From contig OW818647.1 in assembly GCA_942492855.1 (NCBI GenBank), positions 1,488,001 through 1,552,000 on the forward strand: a stretch of DNA of 64,000 bases, given 5' to 3'. Made by a program: the position numbers and the translations under genes. This stretch comes from G963677485 sp942492855 (GTDB taxonomy: Bacteria > Armatimonadota > HRBIN16). This document shows positions 54,882-63,998 of the stretch, in pieces (position 1 is the first letter of the stretch; each line of letters starts with the position of its first letter). Under the pieces are notes generated by a model that had not been told where the DNA came from, did not search any database, and worked only from the letters and a program-made list of their open reading frames with translations.

Positions 54882-55019
54882 ACCGACCCTTATAAAGCAG
54901 TCTATTACCCACAAATATTGCATGGCTAGTAGGTCACCGATTCCGCGACATCAATGTCTCGGCACATGGTCGATACGATCCCAATCCGGATTTGTGGGTA
55001 ATAGACCGACCCTTATAAA
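54879..55019. repeat. Small insertion-like element with direct and inverted repeats
   Basis: The direct repeat TAGACCGACCCTTATAAA occurs at 54879-54896 and 55002-55019. Inside it the perfect 16-bp inverted repeat TCTATTACCCACAAAT lies at 54901-54916 against 54990-55005. The centre carries CCGCGACATCAATGTCTCGG, as in the cloverleaf element. Short non-coding elements with such ends resemble MITEs. Confidence 0.7.
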
Positions 55020-55064
55020 TGGTGGTCACGCGCCCAATTCAATGCATAGGAACATAAAGAGATA

Positions 55065-55565
55065 ATGAACACCGAAGACATCATACGATTGTTAAATCTG
55101 GTGCCGCACGATGCCGAGGGCGGATACTATCACGAAACATACCGCAGTGCGGAGACCATCTCCGGCGAGATGCTCCCAAGCCGGTATGGCGGTGCCAGAA
55201 GCATGGGCACGGCGATATACTACTTCCTCACCCCCGATGCTTTTTCGGTGATGCACCGGCTGGCGTCGGACGAAGTGTTCCACTTCTACCTGGGTGACCC
55301 TGTTGAGATGCTGCTGTTGCACCCGGACGGCTCGCACAGTGTCACTCTGCTGGGCAGCGACTTGCTGGCCGGACAGCGGCTTCAGGTCGTGGTGCCCACC
55401 GGTGTGTGGCAGGGATGCAGGCTAGTTCCCGGCGGACGGTTCGCTCTGATGGGAACCACCGTCGCCCCAGGGTTTGAAATGGCCGACTTCGAGACCGGGA
55501 CATACGAGGAGCTTGCGGCGCTCTACCCAGAGCGTGCCGAGATGATCCGACAACTGACAAGGTAG
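55065..55565 (+). CDS. DUF985 cupin-fold protein
   Basis: A 166-aa cupin of the DUF985 family. Marks are PHDAEGGYYHETYRS near the N-terminus, TAIYYFLTPDAFSVMHRL, DEVFHFYLGDPVEML, VVPTGVWQGCRL and a C-terminal APGFEMADFETGTYEEL. Cupins of this group bind small sugars or nucleotide-like ligands; no reaction is certain. ATG 55065 with AGAG close upstream. Single gene, 45 bp after the insertion-like element. Confidence 0.88.
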   Translation: MNTEDIIRLLNLVPHDAEGGYYHETYRSAETISGEMLPSRYGGARSMGTAIYYFLTPDAFSVMHRLASDEVFHFYLGDPVEMLLLHPDGSHSVTLLGSDLLAGQRLQVVVPTGVWQGCRLVPGGRFALMGTTVAPGFEMADFETGTYEELAALYPERAEMIRQLTR

Positions 55566-55651
55566 AGGTAAGGGTGGCCTTATCTACGCGCGCGCTAATG
55601 ATGCGTTGACGATGGCGGGTGGCGTGATAGGTTGTAATTTCACATATTTCG

Positions 55652-55755
55652 ATACTTTCACTATACAGTGAAAGTGGCATTATTAATGAAAATATCGGTA
55701 ATATAGGCCGATATTGATCATAATTTCACTAATACATATTATTTCACTATATAAT
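55652..55755 (+). promoter_or_regulatory. Operator-rich promoter of the AbiEi gene
   Basis: Inverted repeats ACTTTCACT-ATAC-AGTGAAAGT (55654-55675) and AATATCGG/CCGATATT (55691-55715), and three direct TTTCACTA units (55656, 55724, 55742). TATAAT at 55750-55755 is the likely -10. AbiEi-type antitoxins repress their own promoter by binding inverted repeats, so these are good candidates. Confidence 0.65.
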
Positions 55756-55771
55756 ATATATGGTGAATACA

Positions 55772-56833
55772 ATGAAAAGTAACCTGGTATCATATACAGA
55801 TGCGGAAACCGCGCTTCGGTTTTGTTTGGAAGAGGTGCCGTTTATCACGGTTCAGCAACTTGGTGTTACCGATCTTGCTTACCCCAGCTTGGACTTGCAA
55901 GCCAACCTGCTGGTCGGCGACAGGCCAATAGTGATATTTGGGGTCATCATGAGTGACGGAACACTTCGCACAGTAAGGGGTATTGCAGCCAGGATATCTA
56001 GCTGCCTTGAACGTGTGCCACTGAAGTCATACGGAGTAATCATCGCCCCTTACATATCTGAAGATTCAGGTGCCATACTGCACGAACAAGGCGTTGGTTA
56101 TGTAGACCTTACAGGCAACTATCAGCTATGCTTCGATCAGGTCTATATGCACGTGCGGACGGGCGAAAAGCCAGTAGCAGTTAAGCAAGCCCTGCGGTCC
56201 ATCTACTCCCCAAAAGCCTCACGCGTGCTACGTGTGCTGCTTGATGAACCGGGGAAAGTGTGGAGAGTTCAGGAAATGGCAGAGAGTGCCGGTATCAGCC
56301 TGGGGATGGCCTGGAAGGTCAAGGACCATCTTTGTGCCAGGGAATGGCTCAAGATGGAGAACAAAGAGCTTGTGCTTATAAAACCGGAAGCATTACTCAA
56401 GGAGTGGGCGCTGAACTACAGGCCGGTGCCAAAAGAGAACGTCTACGACTTCTACTCATTTCTCAGCCCCAGCGAGGTTGAATTCCGGCTTGCAGAAATA
56501 TGCAAGGCGAGAGGTATCGCGTACGCGCTTGCTGAGTTCTCCGGCGGTGCACGTTATGCCCCGGTGGTCCGCTATACGCGCGCAAGTGCCTATGTGGGTG
56601 AACGCGTAGACGAGATTGCGGATGCACTGCAACTCAAGCGGGTACCTTCAGGCGCAAACGTTAGGCTTATACAGGACAAAGACAGCGGTTCCTTCCTTCG
56701 ATCACGCGAGGTAGAAAGTGTGAAGATTGTATCTCCTGTACAGGCATATCTGGACTTGAATAAGATATCGGGACGCGGTGAAGAAGCGGCAGAAGGGGTA
56801 CTGAAGAAGGAGATTGAACCGAAATGGCGGTAA
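55772..56833 (+). CDS. Type IV toxin-antitoxin system AbiEi-family antitoxin
   Basis: A 353-aa protein of the AbiEi antitoxin/regulator group. The N-terminal part contains EQGVGYVDLTGNYQLCFDQV, the family's typical block, then RVLRVLLDEPGKVWRVQEMA and a winged-helix segment (SLGMAWKVKDHLCARE). The C-terminal part is the AbiEi partner-type domain. The -10 box at 55750-55755 places transcription start near the first ATG (55760), so ATG 55772 (MKSNLVSY) is more likely. Normally an AbiEii nucleotidyltransferase toxin follows; here the next frame is broken after 29 codons, leaving an orphan antitoxin. Confidence 0.82.
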   Translation: MKSNLVSYTDAETALRFCLEEVPFITVQQLGVTDLAYPSLDLQANLLVGDRPIVIFGVIMSDGTLRTVRGIAARISSCLERVPLKSYGVIIAPYISEDSGAILHEQGVGYVDLTGNYQLCFDQVYMHVRTGEKPVAVKQALRSIYSPKASRVLRVLLDEPGKVWRVQEMAESAGISLGMAWKVKDHLCAREWLKMENKELVLIKPEALLKEWALNYRPVPKENVYDFYSFLSPSEVEFRLAEICKARGIAYALAEFSGGARYAPVVRYTRASAYVGERVDEIADALQLKRVPSGANVRLIQDKDSGSFLRSREVESVKIVSPVQAYLDLNKISGRGEEAAEGVLKKEIEPKWR

Positions 56834-56955
56834 CTCAAACAGACTATTCACGTGACCAAGTTGAGGCCGCGAAGTCGGTGATACTGGAACTGACACACCT
56901 GCTGGGTGAATAAAAAGATGACATAGTGATCATCGGTGGATGAGTGCCTGAGCTT
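56824..56955 (+). pseudogene. Decayed AbiEii-type nucleotidyltransferase toxin
   Basis: The frame starts at ATG 56824, overlapping the antitoxin stop by 10 bp, and reads MAVTQTDYSRDQVEAAKSVI then LELTHLLGE. TAA follows at 56911. Beyond it the same frame continues KDDIVIIGG, a TGA at 56941, and VPEL. In AbiEii-type proteins I expect GEY(x)DDIVIVGGWVPEL here, so the two stops sit exactly at the expected Tyr and Trp codons. After 56955 homology ends. The nucleotidyltransferase core is lost. Confidence 0.7.
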
Positions 56956-57580
56956 CGCGTTCTATGTGTCTTAATGATGGAAGTGACAGTCTGCAATACA
57001 ATAGGGGCGCATTAGTTCTTACTCATATATGTGTAAAACCAAGCCCTAATGGTCTTTCACACCCAAACCGAAGAATTAGTACTGATGTTTGTGTGGCTCT
57101 GTTTTAAGAGATGCTCGATGACATGCAACGGTAATGACTGGTGTTTGGCCTTTCAGGGTGTCGGTATGGTGGTTTTCCCGTCGTTTCAAGAGTGCGCTCA
57201 ATAGTGCCGATTCCAGTACCTTTACTCCAGATAATAAAATATTAGCAGAATCACCCACAAGCTGCGAATTTATCTTGCAATCGCTGATTATGTTAGTGTA
57301 TCATCTGAATATAAGCCTTGTAGCTTTCTCCTCTCCACCCCGATGTACTACCGCATTCGGCCTAGACGCCAAGAAGCAAAGTGATCTTCACGTTTTAAAG
57401 ACAGCCTATAATCGTATAGGAGTTCTGTCGTATTCGCTAGGCACTTGCTTGTCTATGCTGTTCCCTGCACACGTAACTATGTTCAGGAAAACAGAATTAG
57501 CCAGTAACCACGTTTGGTTACATCTTGGACCTCTCGAGGGGCAAGACTTAGATGACTAAGTCTAAAGGTAGGATTTACAC
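56956..57580. other. AT-rich gene-free stretch after the dead toxin gene
   Basis: About 625 bp of low-GC sequence. An open frame at 57134-57559 lacks a ribosome site and any recognisable feature, so I do not accept it as a gene. It may be decayed toxin or acquired DNA. The last 20 bp hold the TAGGA ribosome site of the next gene. Confidence 0.4.
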
Positions 57581-58180
57581 ATGAGTATCTGGAAATACAC
57601 AAAAATCTACTGGTACCAAGCCAATCACTGCACTGAAATGCATAAACAAATCCATGATGCCTTTAAAGGGATGGAGCTAGTTATTAAATGGCATTGCCCT
57701 GAAATGCCAATCCGCAATAAACTCAATCTACCCCTTGGTGAACTGCATAATCTTCTAGCTAGTATAGACAAAGCGAAAAGAAATAAGATAGTCAGTAAGT
57801 ATATAGAGAAGAACATATATGTATTTCGGCGATTGCAAAGCAAAGCAATAGGATACCATCATACCGCGGATCTATTCGATCAAGCAACCAAAAACATTAA
57901 TGAAATCTGCGATGAAAAAGCAATCCATGAGGACCAAGCATCGATTCTGCTACGAAATATAGAAGCATATACCGTCAAGATCAAAGACTGGAGCAATATA
58001 TTGATGAGCTTCCCGCGTGGAGTCGTCAGTCGGTATGAGATCGATGCTGACATCCATAATTTATTTCAGACATTTAGGGAGGATATCGAATCTTTATACG
58101 CGTATGATATTAAGCCACTCTCGAATGATGATCTGCATAGTAACGTCGGAAAAGAGTATAACAAAGTGGCGAAGTGGTAA
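57581..58180 (+). CDS. Orphan low-GC protein of unknown function
   Basis: A 199-aa mostly helical, Lys/Ile/Asn-rich protein (MSIWKYTKIYWYQANHCTEM start) with no family I recognise. Codon use is clearly more AT-rich than in the flanking efflux and enzyme genes, which suggests transfer. TAGGA lies 7 nt before ATG 57581. The region next to it contains the dead toxin system and an element-like repeat, so this is an accessory stretch. A cytoplasmic location is likely since no signal or membrane segment is seen. Confidence 0.55.
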   Translation: MSIWKYTKIYWYQANHCTEMHKQIHDAFKGMELVIKWHCPEMPIRNKLNLPLGELHNLLASIDKAKRNKIVSKYIEKNIYVFRRLQSKAIGYHHTADLFDQATKNINEICDEKAIHEDQASILLRNIEAYTVKIKDWSNILMSFPRGVVSRYEIDADIHNLFQTFREDIESLYAYDIKPLSNDDLHSNVGKEYNKVAKW

Positions 58181-58302
58181 GCACTCAGCCAGGTGGAGTG
58201 CCTCGCCGCCGCATTACTTGTCGCTCGGATGATAGCTCAACTAGGCTGCTGAAGCGAACGCAGGGATTCCTCCTTGCGCCCGCAGGAGCGAGGCAATAGC
58301 CT

Positions 58303-58815
58303 GTGATAATTGAAGTGCGAAATAACGCATCTGATGTAATAGTCTTGGGGGACTATACTGACATCAAAGATGCAGTGCAGGTTAACAAGGATATTTTGAG
58401 ATCGGCTTCTTTAGGTAATGCTGATCTTGAGTGTGCTGACCTGCCAGGCGCCTATTTGCGTTACGCCTGTCTGGCTGACGCGAATATGAGGGATGCGAAC
58501 CTGCAGGGAGCCATCCTGTGCAACGCGACAATCACCGGAGCGGACATGCGGCATGCAAACCTCATCTGCGCCGATTTGAAACGTGCTGACCTGCGAGGAG
58601 CTGATTTAAGAGGCGCTAACCTCTGTGGAGCGGATCTGCGTGATGCCAAGATCGATGGTGCCAGACTGTACGGTGCCCGTTTGAAGGGCGTGCTAATACG
58701 CGGATGTAAACTGTGCCTTATTTGGCACATGGTGATATCGTATGTGTATCGCCAAACTGCCCTGCCAAGGGATGTAGAAAGTAGGTTAATACACACAGTC
58801 GATGTTTCACGTTAA
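58303..58815 (+). CDS. Pentapeptide-repeat protein
   Basis: A 170-aa protein. About 18 consecutive pentapeptides of the A(D/N)LxG type run from residue 36 to 130 (ADLECADLPGAYLRYACLAD, ADLKRADLRGADLRGANLCG), forming a right-handed quadrilateral beta-helix. Some members mimic DNA and protect gyrase; others have unknown roles. Translation likely begins at GTG 58303. Its ribosome site GAGG is part of a CGCCCGCAGGAGCG repeat, so expression depends on repeat sequence. C-terminus is a short helix. Confidence 0.85.
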   Translation: MIIEVRNNASDVIVLGDYTDIKDAVQVNKDILRSASLGNADLECADLPGAYLRYACLADANMRDANLQGAILCNATITGADMRHANLICADLKRADLRGADLRGANLCGADLRDAKIDGARLYGARLKGVLIRGCKLCLIWHMVISYVYRQTALPRDVESRLIHTVDVSR

Positions 58816-59074
58816 AATGAAAGCAATCTCCACACGTACTGGTTCGATCACCACGGAGCCAGACTCGCACTTCTTGCGGTGCTCAGACTGCTGTTCTTTG
58901 AGACCTCGTATATAGACCATGTATCTATAAGATGGCGCACTTATCTTCGTGGTCGGTCGTCACCAGTTATGCAGTGCTTCGGTGCATTCTGTGACAGCTA
59001 GCAATAACATCAAAGCGTATGTATTCAGTGTGAATTTATTTCAGAGATGATGGAATATCAGCACGGAGGCTATA
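58816..59074. other. Leader of the sensor-kinase gene
   Basis: A gene-free stretch of 259 bp. The GGAGG ribosome site at about 59065 decides the TTG start of the kinase. No clear promoter or hairpin. Confidence 0.35.
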
Positions 59075-62000
59075 TTGAATACCAGAAATGAGTTGTTGCA
59101 GCGATATCAGCAGGAGGAACGACCGTCAAGGGTTGCGCTGGCTGAGGCCCAACGCTTGCGAGACGCCCTGGACCAGGACCCGTCACTTATCTATATCAAA
59201 GATACTCAGAGCCGTTACCTGTATGCCAATAAACGGACCCTGGAGCTGTTTGGTTGTTCGGCCGATGATCTAGTTGGGTCTGACGACAGTCGCTTCTTTC
59301 CGCCTGACACTGTTAGTCGGCTACAGGAACTCGATTCGCGCGTATTTGCTGGGGAACAAACCTCGGCAGAGGTGGATGTGGCGGATACCGGAGCTGGCCG
59401 TCGAGTGTACTGGGAAGTCAAGACTCCGATTTACTCCGACCCTGAACACCACACGATTTCCGGTCTGCTTGGTATCTCTACGGATATCACAGAGCGGAAG
59501 CAGTTTGAGGAGGTGCAAACCTTCCTGGCCCAAACCAGCAGCGGCTCACTAGATGAGCCGTTCTTTAACGCACTGGCCCGATATCTCGCCGAATCTCTTG
59601 GCATGGACTTCGTGTGTGTGGACCGGCTTGAAGGCGACGGCCTGAATGCGCGTACGGTGGCGGTATGGTGCGATGGCCAGTTTGAGGATAATGTAACCTA
59701 TGCGCTGAAGGATACCCCTTGCGGTGATGTGGCAGGCAAGACGGTGTGCTGCTTCCCCACTAGCGTGTGTGCCTTGTTCCCACGCGACCCAGTTCTGGAG
59801 GAGTTGAAGGCTGAAAGCTACGTGGGTGTGACGTTATGGAGCCACAGAGGTGAGCCTATCGGCCTGATAGCCGTGATTAGCCGTCGGCCGTTGGTGAACC
59901 GTAAGCTGGCAGAAGATGTGTTGAAACTGGTAGGTGTACGTGCCGCGGGTGAACTGGAACGGCTAGATGCGGGAGAGTTGCTGCGGGAGAGTGAGGGGCG
60001 GTTCCGTTCGCTGTTTGAAACCGTTCCTTTAGGTTGCCAGTCGTTGAACGAAGAGGGCTTTATCATTGAGGTGAACCAAGCCTGGCTAGACACGCTGGGA
60101 TACCAGCGGGAAGAGGTGATCGGCAAGTGGTTTGGTGATTTTCTGGCTCCGGAATATACGCACGCATTCCGAAAGCGCTTTCTCATGTTTAAAGCTGTGG
60201 GGAAGATACATTCGGAGTTTCTGATGTTTCATAAAGACGGCAGCCATCGATTTATTTCGTTTGACGGACGGATTGGATACCAGCCGGATGGTGTGACCTT
60301 CAAGCAGACCCACTGCATCTTAACGGATATCACTGAACACAAGCAGATAGAAGTCTACCGCGAGATGAGCATTGAAATTCTGAGGGTGCTCAATGAATCG
60401 GCAGCACTTTCTGAGACCATACAAAACGCGCTGAGCCTGATCAAAACACACACCGGCTGTGATGCGGTAGGGATACGGCTGCAAGACGGCGATGACTACC
60501 CCTATTACGTTCAAGACGGATTCCCGGAAGAGTTTCTTTTAGCGGAAAACTCATTGATCGAGCGCGGAGCCGATACCGGTGTGTGCCGCGACTGCGATGG
60601 CCACATCAGCCTGGAGTGTATCTGTGGACTGGTGATTTCGGGCAAAACCGACCCGGCTCATCCATTGATGACCCGTGGGGGCAGCTTCTGGGTGAATGAC
60701 TCCTTCCCTCTACTCAAGCTGACTCCCGAAGAGGAGCCCCGGAACCGCCCGCGTAATACCTGCATTCACCAAAACTACGCCTCGGTGGCGCTCATACCTA
60801 TCAAAATCGATGAGGCGATAGTGGGTCTCATCCAACTGAACGACAAGCGTAAAGGACGATTTTCTCTAGAGACAGTTGAAATGATGGAAGGTATCGCCTC
60901 CCATATCGGGTCGGCGCTTATGCGCAAGCGGGTAGAGGATGAACTAAAGGACAGCGAAGAATGGCATAGAACCATACTTCAAACAGCCATGGACGGTGTC
61001 TTTCTAGCTAGTATGCAGGGACAACTGCTGGAAGTGAACGAGGCCTATTGCCGCATGAGCGGTTATAGCGCACAGGAGTTGTTGTCTATGCGCGTATCTG
61101 ACCTGGAGGCTATTGATACACAAGACGACATCATTGCTCGCATCCATGAGCTTATCGATAGAGGTGAAATGCGATTTGAAACTCAGCATCGCCGCAAGAA
61201 TGGCACCACATACCATTTGGGGGTTAGCCTCAAGTACCATGACAACGGGGATGGAGTATTAGTTGCTTTTTTACACGATATCACCGCGCGGCAAAAGGCT
61301 GAAGAGGAAAGAGTTGCGCTTGAAGCCCAACTGCAGCAAGCACAGAAGATGGAGACGGTGGGCCGGCTGGCAGGCGGTGTGGCGCATGACTTTAACAACA
61401 TGCTGGGTGTGATTATCGGGCACACTCAGATGGCCATCGAGGGCGTAGATGCTGATCTGCCACTATATGATGACCTGGCGGAAATCCGTTTAGCAGCAGA
61501 CCGCTCCGCTGAGCTCACACGACAACTGCTGACCTTCGCCCGCAAACAGACAGTGCAGCCTAAAGAGTTGGACCTGAATGTGACCATTGATGGTATGCTG
61601 AAGATGCTGGAACGGATGGTCGGCGAGAATGTTCAGCTCATGTGGAAGCCCGCGGCTGATCTGTGGCGGGTGAAGATGGATCCATCTCAGATAAATCAAA
61701 TACTAGCCAACCTGTGCGTGAACGCTCGCGATGCCATCGCCGATGTGGGCCATGTGACTATCAAGACCAGAAACATCACGATCGACGATGCGTATTGCAC
61801 GAATCATGCCGGGTTCACTCCAGGAGAGTTTGTGTGCTTGTCCGTGTCAGACGACGGCTGTGGAATGGACGATGAGTTGCTTGCCCATGTTTTCGAACCG
61901 TTCTATACCACCAAAGGCGTAGGCGAAGGTACAGGGTTAGGGCTCTCCAGTGTGTACGGTGCTGTGAAACAGAATGGCGGCTTTATCAACGTGCATAGTG

Positions 62001-62467
62001 AGCCGGGCCAAGGAACGGTATTTACCATCTACATCCCAAGACTTACCCAATCCGGCAGTCAGTTACCGGAAGGTAAACCAGCAATCCCTACCATACGCGG
62101 TCATGAAACCATACTGTTGGTAGAGGATGAACCATCGATCTTGAAACTGGCGAAGAAGATGCTGGAACGCCTGGGTTACACTGTCATCACTGCGGCCACG
62201 CCTGGCGAGGCGATGGTGTCGGCCGAACAGCACTATGGCGAAATCAACCTGTTGTTAACCGACGTGGTGATGCCTGAGATGAACGGCCGTGATCTGGCTA
62301 AGAACCTGCTGTCACTCTATCCTGGCATGGGGCGTCTGTTTATGTCGGGATACACCTCGGATGTGATAGCTCATCAGGGGAAAGTGGAGGAAGGGATGTA
62401 TTTTATCCAGAAGCCGTTTTCAATGAGTGAGTTGTCCACAATGGTTCGCTTGGCTCTTGGGGGGTAG
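59075..62467 (+). CDS. Hybrid sensor histidine kinase with PAS, GAF and receiver domains
   Basis: A 1130-aa cytoplasmic hybrid kinase; no membrane segment is seen. Domains in order: PAS (about 30-145, SLIYIKDTQSRYLYANKRT), GAF (about 150-300), PAS (305-425), GAF (430-640), PAS (645-765). Then HisKA with VGRLAGGVAHDFNNMLG (phospho-His H771), HATPase (about 820-985; NARDAI N-box, VSDDGCGMDDE and GEGTGLGLSS G-boxes), and a C-terminal receiver (LLLTDVVMPEMNG, phospho-Asp D1063; conserved Lys in FIQKPFS). Start is TTG 59075 with GGAGG 5 nt upstream. GAF and PAS inputs suggest sensing of small ligands or redox state. No response-regulator output gene is adjacent. Confidence 0.92.
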   Translation: MNTRNELLQRYQQEERPSRVALAEAQRLRDALDQDPSLIYIKDTQSRYLYANKRTLELFGCSADDLVGSDDSRFFPPDTVSRLQELDSRVFAGEQTSAEVDVADTGAGRRVYWEVKTPIYSDPEHHTISGLLGISTDITERKQFEEVQTFLAQTSSGSLDEPFFNALARYLAESLGMDFVCVDRLEGDGLNARTVAVWCDGQFEDNVTYALKDTPCGDVAGKTVCCFPTSVCALFPRDPVLEELKAESYVGVTLWSHRGEPIGLIAVISRRPLVNRKLAEDVLKLVGVRAAGELERLDAGELLRESEGRFRSLFETVPLGCQSLNEEGFIIEVNQAWLDTLGYQREEVIGKWFGDFLAPEYTHAFRKRFLMFKAVGKIHSEFLMFHKDGSHRFISFDGRIGYQPDGVTFKQTHCILTDITEHKQIEVYREMSIEILRVLNESAALSETIQNALSLIKTHTGCDAVGIRLQDGDDYPYYVQDGFPEEFLLAENSLIERGADTGVCRDCDGHISLECICGLVISGKTDPAHPLMTRGGSFWVNDSFPLLKLTPEEEPRNRPRNTCIHQNYASVALIPIKIDEAIVGLIQLNDKRKGRFSLETVEMMEGIASHIGSALMRKRVEDELKDSEEWHRTILQTAMDGVFLASMQGQLLEVNEAYCRMSGYSAQELLSMRVSDLEAIDTQDDIIARIHELIDRGEMRFETQHRRKNGTTYHLGVSLKYHDNGDGVLVAFLHDITARQKAEEERVALEAQLQQAQKMETVGRLAGGVAHDFNNMLGVIIGHTQMAIEGVDADLPLYDDLAEIRLAADRSAELTRQLLTFARKQTVQPKELDLNVTIDGMLKMLERMVGENVQLMWKPAADLWRVKMDPSQINQILANLCVNARDAIADVGHVTIKTRNITIDDAYCTNHAGFTPGEFVCLSVSDDGCGMDDELLAHVFEPFYTTKGVGEGTGLGLSSVYGAVKQNGGFINVHSEPGQGTVFTIYIPRLTQSGSQLPEGKPAIPTIRGHETILLVEDEPSILKLAKKMLERLGYTVITAATPGEAMVSAEQHYGEINLLLTDVVMPEMNGRDLAKNLLSLYPGMGRLFMSGYTSDVIAHQGKVEEGMYFIQKPFSMSELSTMVRLALGG

Positions 62468-63071
62468 AAACCGTGGCAACTGGTGATCGCCATAATACGG
62501 GAGAAAACAGGGACATATATTTATCGCATATTTCACTTTCTGAATCGTGATTTTACGGTGTTTTGGAATTGTGTACGCGGATGTGTAGTTGATGTACATT
62601 TGATGAAGCAGTGTTGTGCGGATTTGCACGTGAATTTGCATCATGCGTAACGATGCGATTCAGGTTAGCACAAAAGTGAGTAAACCTTGGCGTCACTGAC
62701 GTCTACGTGGATTCCACTGTGATATTCTGCGGTGTACAGAGGTTGTAAGTTACCGCATATTGCTTTGCCATCACAATGGCTACACTGAGTGCGAGAGCGA
62801 TGCAGACCACTCGGCATACATCCGCACAGCAAGGCCCAACCACTCCACATCCACCTGCGGTGATCAGGCCTGATGCTCGATTGCAAGGTCCGTATACCTC
62901 CCAGATGACAGGTAACAGCTTCGATCACATGAAGTAGAACTGCGAAAAGCGTATCACCGCGTTGTAGAATGGCGTGTGCATCTATGGATTCAACGCAGGA
63001 TACACCGTCCGAAACGGCGAACATGATATCATGGAGCCAATGTGCTTGACCGCTGTATGAGGAGATGCGCT
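62468..63071. other. Gene-free spacer
   Basis: About 600 bp between the kinase and the deacetylase genes, with no dispersed repeats of the known families. A minus-strand open frame at 62665-63024 is Cys/His-rich without start or family support. No gene or site is recognised except the AGGAG of the next gene. Confidence 0.35.
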
Positions 63072-63998
63072 GTGAATCACCGAATGATCACCCGTCTAGT
63101 TGCTGTAATGGTCATCGCGCTGATGTGCCCACTGCACCCCGTATACTGCCTCAAAACAGTAGCGCCCACTCAAACCGCACTCAGTGTATACCCCCCATTT
63201 TCCACAAATCAACGATACGAAAACTACATCTCAAACACCGCGATGCCGGTCAGCCGCGTGCTGCAGCAGATGGCGGTCAAGAAGATCGACAAGAAGAAGC
63301 CCAAACTGATCTTCCTGACCATCGATGACGGTCCTTCGAGGGTCACCCCGGCCGTTCTCGATAAGCTGAAGAAATACAATGTGAAGGCCACCTTCTTCGT
63401 GATCGGCTCACAGATCAAGGGAAATGAAGCCATATTGCGGCGTGCCTGGGAAGAGGGGCATGCCATCGCGAACCACAGCTACCGTCACAAGTATTCCGGT
63501 CCTCCAGATCGCTTTCGTGCGGAGTTTGAGAAAACGGACAGGCTGCTAACCAAAGCGCTTGAACCCTGTACCTCCCGGTTTAGCACCGGAGTCATCCGCA
63601 TCCCGGGCGGTTCCATGGGCAAGCCATCACTGAAAAAGACCTTTGCGAAGGGCAGCTACATCGGTATCAACTGGAATGTGTCTGGTGCTGACACCTCCCA
63701 AAAGTGCTTGGCGGCCAACAAAATCGCATCCAATGTGAAGCAGTGGGCCAATAAACGCCAGTGCATTGTGGTACTCAACCACGACTCATCGCCGAAGAAA
63801 AGCCTCGCGGCAGCCTTGGAGTGGATCATCCCCTATTACCAGGCCAAAGGCTACCAGTTCGGCACGCTCTGCTCCGATGGCTCATGGCGGAAAGCTGTGG
63901 CCGCTGGACTGATCCCGCGTGAGCCATCACACAAGATAGCCATCAAAAGCAAGCCAAACCCTCTGAGCCCGAATATGAACATAGACCGCCTCAGGTGA
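63072..63998 (+). CDS. Polysaccharide deacetylase (NodB domain), exported
   Basis: A 308-aa carbohydrate esterase family 4 protein. The signal peptide is MNHRMITRLVAVMVIALMCP. Motif 1 is TIDDGPS (D85, D86), motif 2 is NHSYRHKY (H135, H139), motif 3 is RIPGG, and the last is VVLNHD. This is the full metal-dependent deacetylase set, so it should remove acetyl groups from peptidoglycan or chitin-like sugars. Motif 4 reads INWNVSGADT in place of WDVDSxD, a modest change. I chose GTG 63072 because AGGAG is 7 nt upstream and the signal peptide starts cleanly; GTG 63042 and ATG 63057 are alternatives. The gene ends 2 bp before the window. Confidence 0.9.
   Translation: MNHRMITRLVAVMVIALMCPLHPVYCLKTVAPTQTALSVYPPFSTNQRYENYISNTAMPVSRVLQQMAVKKIDKKKPKLIFLTIDDGPSRVTPAVLDKLKKYNVKATFFVIGSQIKGNEAILRRAWEEGHAIANHSYRHKYSGPPDRFRAEFEKTDRLLTKALEPCTSRFSTGVIRIPGGSMGKPSLKKTFAKGSYIGINWNVSGADTSQKCLAANKIASNVKQWANKRQCIVVLNHDSSPKKSLAAALEWIIPYYQAKGYQFGTLCSDGSWRKAVAAGLIPREPSHKIAIKSKPNPLSPNMNIDRLR

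Noticed and set aside
57134..57559. 141-codon open frame before the low-GC gene
   Set aside because: No ribosome site, no motif, unusual composition, and it lies in decayed AT-rich DNA; could be revisited if homologues exist.
62665..63024. 119-codon minus-strand frame rich in Cys and His
   Set aside because: No start signal, no recognisable family and no neighbours supporting it.
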